Both the position numbers and the translations under genes were made by a program. From Bacteroidota bacterium (GTDB lineage Bacteria > Bacteroidota > Bacteroidia > Chitinophagales > Chitinophagaceae), in assembly GCA_023440945.1 (NCBI GenBank), contig JAEZRL010000293.1:1-8883 (forward strand): a DNA stretch of 8,883 nucleotides. The letters are read 5' to 3'. This document shows, piece after piece, positions 6,305-8,883 of this stretch (its first letter is position 1; the number at the start of each line of letters is the position of its first letter). A model generated the notes under the pieces. That model was given only the letters and a program-made list of their open reading frames with translations, did no database searches and was not told the DNA's origin.

Positions 6305-6340
6305 TGTATAAGCGTGAGAATCGGTTTCACGTTTCATACA
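6305..6340. terminator. Strong imperfect hairpin, possible terminator
   Basis: TGTAT (6305-6309) and AAGCGTGA (6310-6317) pair with TCACGTTT (6327-6334) and ATACA (6336-6340). This makes 13 pairs including one G-T wobble, with one bulged C at 6335 and a nine-base loop. It begins 25 bases after the stop of the small acidic gene. No T-run follows immediately (TTTTT only at 6356-6360), so it could be a terminator, an RNA-stabilising hairpin or a repeat-element palindrome. Confidence 0.45.
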
Positions 6341-6353
6341 GGCTTAGCATTAA

Positions 6354-6361
6354 TATTTTTG
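6354..6361 (+). promoter_or_regulatory. Candidate -7 promoter box for the CBS/CorC-type gene
   Basis: TATTTTTG matches TAnnTTTG and lies 44 bases upstream of the ATG at 6406. The -33 position has only TTTC (6332-6335, 18 bases upstream), which sits within the hairpin arm. The match is in T-rich sequence, so confidence is low. Confidence 0.3.
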
Positions 6362-6405
6362 CTCCTATTCTTTGAGCTGACAAAGCTTTAGCTTATTTTC
6401 GGTTT

Positions 6406-7674
6406 ATGAGTGATGTTAATTTGCTGATACTTATCGGTGTTACACTTTTACTGATCGGTTTTTTTGCAGGCATCGAAATTGCTTTCATCAGTGCCAATCG
6501 TTTGAACATCGAGCTGAAGAAAAAACAAGGTCGAACAAGTGGCATCATCCTTTCGCATTTTATGGAAGAGCCGGCAAAATTCTTAGGCACTTGTCTTGTC
6601 GGCATTAACTTCTTCCTCGTTATTTATGTTTTGCTTTTCAGCCAACTGATGAACAGCACCTTCTGGTCAGTTCCAATCTTTGCCAGTGTCCAAAATCTAT
6701 ATATCAAACTTCTGATAAATACGCTTCTATCCACTCTCGTTGTGTTAATATTGGCTGAGTTTATTCCCAAAGCAATTTTCCGTGCAAAAAGCGATGTGCT
6801 GCTTGTATTTTTTGCTTCTATCACCAACTTCTTTTATAAAATATTTTATCCTATTGCAACGGTTTTTGTAAGTCTTTCACAGGGTATTTTGAAATATCTT
6901 TTTAATGTGCGGATGAAGGATAAGAACGAGCCGTTTTCAAAGGTTGATCTTGAACATTTTTACCAACAAACAAAGGAGCAGGATGAAGACAACCAGGATC
7001 TTAATAAAGAACTTTTTGAAAATGCTTTATCACTTCCCACGGTAAAAGTGCGTCAATGTCTTGTACCGCGAACAGAAGTAGAAGCAATTGATATAAAAAC
7101 TTCCGTTGTAGACGCAAGAAAAAAATTTATCGACAGCAAGCTTAGCCGCATTGTTGTTTACGACGCAAATATTGATAACATCCAGGGTTACATTCATCAG
7201 TTAGATCTTTTTAAACGTCCGGAAAGCCTTGAATCCATATTATTGCCTATTCCCGCCATTCCTGAAAGCATGAGCGCAACCGATCTTATTACAAAATTTT
7301 CTGCAGAAAGAAAAAGTATTGCATGGGTGGTGGATGAATTTGGTGGTACGGCCGGCATTGTAACAATGGAAGATGTGTTGGAAGAAATTTTCGGCGAGAT
7401 AAAAGATGAATATGATGAGGAAGAATTTATAGAAAAACAAGTGGCAGAGAACGAATATATTTTTTCAGGAAGATTGGAACTTGACTATTTAAAAGAACGA
7501 TACCATTTTGAATTTCCTGACCAGGAATCTGAAACTTTATCCGGTTATATTATTAACGAACATGAAACCATCCCGAAATTGAAAGAAAGAATTATTTTAG
7601 ATCATTATGAGTTCGATATTTTAAGCGTAAGCGATACAAGAATAGAAATGGTTAAAATGAAAGTGCTACGGTGA
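6406..7674 (+). CDS. CNNM/DUF21-CBS-CorC_HlyC membrane protein (hemolysin family)
   Basis: This 422-residue inner-membrane protein has the three-part layout of the CorC/HlyC/YfjD family. An N-terminal CNNM (DUF21) region has about four hydrophobic segments (roughly 4-28, 59-80, 98-120 and 131-157) and the motif L-A-E-F-I-P-K at 116-122. A cytosolic CBS pair covers about 216-335, opened by LVPRTEVEAID and closed by VVDEFGGTAGIVTMEDVLEEIFGE's conserved core at 308-331. A C-terminal CorC_HlyC domain covers about 349-421. Relatives are implicated in Mg2+ or Co2+ export or resistance. The old hemolysin name is not supported functionally. The Bacteroidota gliding protein GldE has the same architecture; I see nothing here that proves GldE, and no gld genes are adjacent. 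It likely has its own promoter and is separated from tatC by 99 bases. Confidence 0.85.
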   Translation: MSDVNLLILIGVTLLLIGFFAGIEIAFISANRLNIELKKKQGRTSGIILSHFMEEPAKFLGTCLVGINFFLVIYVLLFSQLMNSTFWSVPIFASVQNLYIKLLINTLLSTLVVLILAEFIPKAIFRAKSDVLLVFFASITNFFYKIFYPIATVFVSLSQGILKYLFNVRMKDKNEPFSKVDLEHFYQQTKEQDEDNQDLNKELFENALSLPTVKVRQCLVPRTEVEAIDIKTSVVDARKKFIDSKLSRIVVYDANIDNIQGYIHQLDLFKRPESLESILLPIPAIPESMSATDLITKFSAERKSIAWVVDEFGGTAGIVTMEDVLEEIFGEIKDEYDEEEFIEKQVAENEYIFSGRLELDYLKERYHFEFPDQESETLSGYIINEHETIPKLKERIILDHYEFDILSVSDTRIEMVKMKVLR

Positions 7675-7740
7675 AAAATTGCGAAAAGCTATTTCAGTTT
7701 CTTTTATAAATCCTTTTCTAAATCGAATACCTTCAGCCCA

Positions 7741-7748
7741 TAACTTTG
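7741..7748 (+). promoter_or_regulatory. Candidate -7 promoter box for tatC
   Basis: TAACTTTG matches TAnnTTTG exactly and lies 25 bases before the tatC start. A TTTC at 7715-7718, 22 bases upstream, is a weak -33 candidate. Position and exact match make this one of the more credible boxes in the window. Confidence 0.4.
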
Positions 7749-7773
7749 CTGCCTCAAGTGATTTTTTAAACTA

Positions 7774-8637
7774 ATGGCAAAATCTTTATTAAACCGGGGC
7801 GGTCATCTTGAAAATGCAGAAATGTCTTTCATTGATCATCTCGAAGCGTTGCGGTGGCACATCATTCGTTCTGTTATCGCCATTCTTGTTTTAGCAGCCG
7901 TAATTTTTGTTTATCGTGATTGGATATTTGATAATATTATAGCCGGCCCGATCAATCCTGACTTTGTTAGTTATTCGGCTCTTTGCAACTTCAGCCATTT
8001 TATACATGCAGGCGATGCACTTTGTTTGAAAAGTATTCATATCGAAATGCAGACAACCACTTATGGAGGTCAATTTTTAAGCAGTATTACCATTGCATTA
8101 GTAGGAGGTGTAATAGCAGCTTTCCCTTATATCTTCTGGGAATTTTGGCGTTTTGTAAAACCGGCGCTTAAACCAAAAGAATTGAGAAATACACGCTTTA
8201 TTATATTTTGGGTTTCTTTCTTCTTTTTTACCGGTGCTGCTTTTGGTTACTTTATTTTAGGGCCTTTTACTTTTAACTTTCTCGGAAGCTTTACTTTAGG
8301 CACGAAAGAAATGCTTACAACAAGGCCAACTCTGCAAGATTACCTTGATAACCTTACCAACATTATTTTAGGATGTGGTCTGGCATTTGAATTACCTGTA
8401 CTCGCTTCTGTTCTTACACGCATAGGATTGATAACGCCGCAGTTTTTACGTTCATCAAGAAAATATGCTATCGTTGTAATATTATTTGTCGCTGCCATCA
8501 TTACGCCAAGCCCCGATTGGATAAGCCAATTGATCGTATTTACACCGCTGTTTTTATTATATCAATTGAGCATTGTTGTTTCAAAAAAAGTTTATAAGAA
8601 ACAACAGGAAGAAGATGAGAATCCTACATGGGATTAA
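7774..8637 (+). CDS. tatC: Sec-independent (Tat) protein translocase subunit TatC
   Basis: This 287-residue inner-membrane protein is the core receptor of the twin-arginine pathway, which exports folded proteins. Visible family marks are SFIDHLEALR at 18-27 (the cytoplasmic N-terminus that contacts the RR signal), FVKPALKPKE at 127-136, Glu206 in GLAFELPVL (the conserved membrane Glu of the fourth helix) and TPSPD at 244-248. Six hydrophobic segments lie near 28-47, 102-123, 142-165, 195-215, 230-246 and 250-268. The first periplasmic loop (about 48-100) is longer than in E. coli and holds two cysteines, C71 and C84. I believe this is usual in Bacteroidota TatC. No tatA or tatB gene is in the window. 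The gene is followed 25 bases later by a dipeptidase gene, probably on the same transcript. Confidence 0.95.
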   Translation: MAKSLLNRGGHLENAEMSFIDHLEALRWHIIRSVIAILVLAAVIFVYRDWIFDNIIAGPINPDFVSYSALCNFSHFIHAGDALCLKSIHIEMQTTTYGGQFLSSITIALVGGVIAAFPYIFWEFWRFVKPALKPKELRNTRFIIFWVSFFFFTGAAFGYFILGPFTFNFLGSFTLGTKEMLTTRPTLQDYLDNLTNIILGCGLAFELPVLASVLTRIGLITPQFLRSSRKYAIVVILFVAAIITPSPDWISQLIVFTPLFLLYQLSIVVSKKVYKKQQEEDENPTWD

Positions 8638-8662
8638 TTGATTGATCTTTAAAAAGCTTGCT

Positions 8663-8883
8663 ATGTTATTATCTGTAAGAATTGTTACAGTGCTGTTGTT
8701 TGCGTTCTCTTTAACACAAATACAGGCACAGGATTACCTGAAAATTTATAGAGATGCCGTCGTTGTAGATACGCATAACGATTTTCTAAGTTCTGCAGTG
8801 GAGAAACATTATGCTTTTGATGATGACCTGCGCAATAAAATGAACATTGAAGGCCTGCCTGTGCAAACTGATCTGCAAAGAAT
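8663..8883 (+). CDS. Membrane dipeptidase, peptidase family M19 (5' end only)
   Basis: The frame opens at ATG 8663 and runs without a stop to the window edge, giving the first 73 residues. A Sec signal peptide covers about 1-22, with a hydrophobic core at 7-18 and a probable cut after IQA. The mature start, with YRDAVVVDTHNDFLS, is the hallmark N-terminal strand of M19 (renal-type) dipeptidases. His38 and Asp40 form the HxD pair that binds the first zinc. These enzymes hydrolyse dipeptides, including some with a D-residue at the C-terminus, outside the cytoplasm. The remaining ligands and most of the domain lie beyond the window. The 25-base gap from tatC and lack of a promoter box suggest cotranscription. 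The signal has no twin arginine, so it is not an obvious Tat substrate. Confidence 0.8.
   Translation, partial: MLLSVRIVTVLLFAFSLTQIQAQDYLKIYRDAVVVDTHNDFLSSAVEKHYAFDDDLRNKMNIEGLPVQTDLQR

Noticed and set aside
6406..7674. Firm assignment as gliding-motility protein GldE
   Set aside because: GldE shares the CNNM-CBS-CorC layout with many paralogues. No gld neighbours or GldE-specific feature could be identified from the sequence alone.
7672..7700. Inverted repeat TGAAA...TTTCA after the CBS-protein gene as a terminator
   Set aside because: The stem is only five A/T-rich pairs with a loop of about 15 bases, which is expected by chance in this sequence.

Overview
The window looks like an ordinary chromosomal segment of a Bacteroidota bacterium, most likely Chitinophagaceae or a close relative. 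The signs are moderate-to-low GC, almost no Shine-Dalgarno sequences, A-rich leaders, several matches to the Bacteroidota promoter form TTTG-N19-TAnnTTTG, a Bacteroidota-type MerC-domain protein with a Cys/His tail, and the family-typical variants of NagA and TatC. The placement is by recognition of protein style, not by any search.

Layout, left to right. (1) Positions 1-1612 hold a metal-homeostasis module. A small MerC-like membrane protein is on the minus strand. Diverging from it is an SCO1/SenC copper-chaperone-like gene, followed 5 bp later by a Fur/Zur-family metalloregulator. The shared intergenic region carries a perfect 9-1-9 inverted repeat (452-470) that overlaps candidate promoters in both directions. 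This is the most interesting regulatory signal in the window. (2) Positions 1669-3562 hold an omega-amidase-type nitrilase overlapped by an N-acetylglucosamine-6-phosphate deacetylase (nagA), a translationally coupled pair behind a consensus promoter. (3) Peptide chain release factor 1 (prfA) occupies 3808-4875. (4) An LD-carboxypeptidase of family S66 (4988-5896) is followed by a short, acidic, leucine-free protein of unknown function (5942-6280). (5) A CNNM/CBS/CorC-type membrane protein lies at 6406-7674 and TatC at 7774-8637. The 5' end of a secreted M19 membrane dipeptidase starts at 8663 and runs off the window.

No rRNA, tRNA, CRISPR array, insertion sequence, phage or toxin-antitoxin gene was seen. 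No intergenic stretch exceeds 300 bases. The intergenic gaps hold promoter-like boxes, one strong imperfect hairpin (6305-6340), and two similar short sequences (about 3609-3664 and 4895-4941) that may be degenerate copies of a dispersed repeat.

How the genes may work together: the first three genes plausibly form one autoregulated metal-response unit. NagA, the LD-carboxypeptidase and the M19 dipeptidase all fit amino-sugar, murein or peptide turnover, but they are not obviously one operon. I found no convincing previously undescribed multi-gene system. The items worth follow-up are the MerC/SCO/Fur operator, promoters abutting start codons (possible leaderless mRNAs), the possible intergenic repeat, and the disordered small protein.
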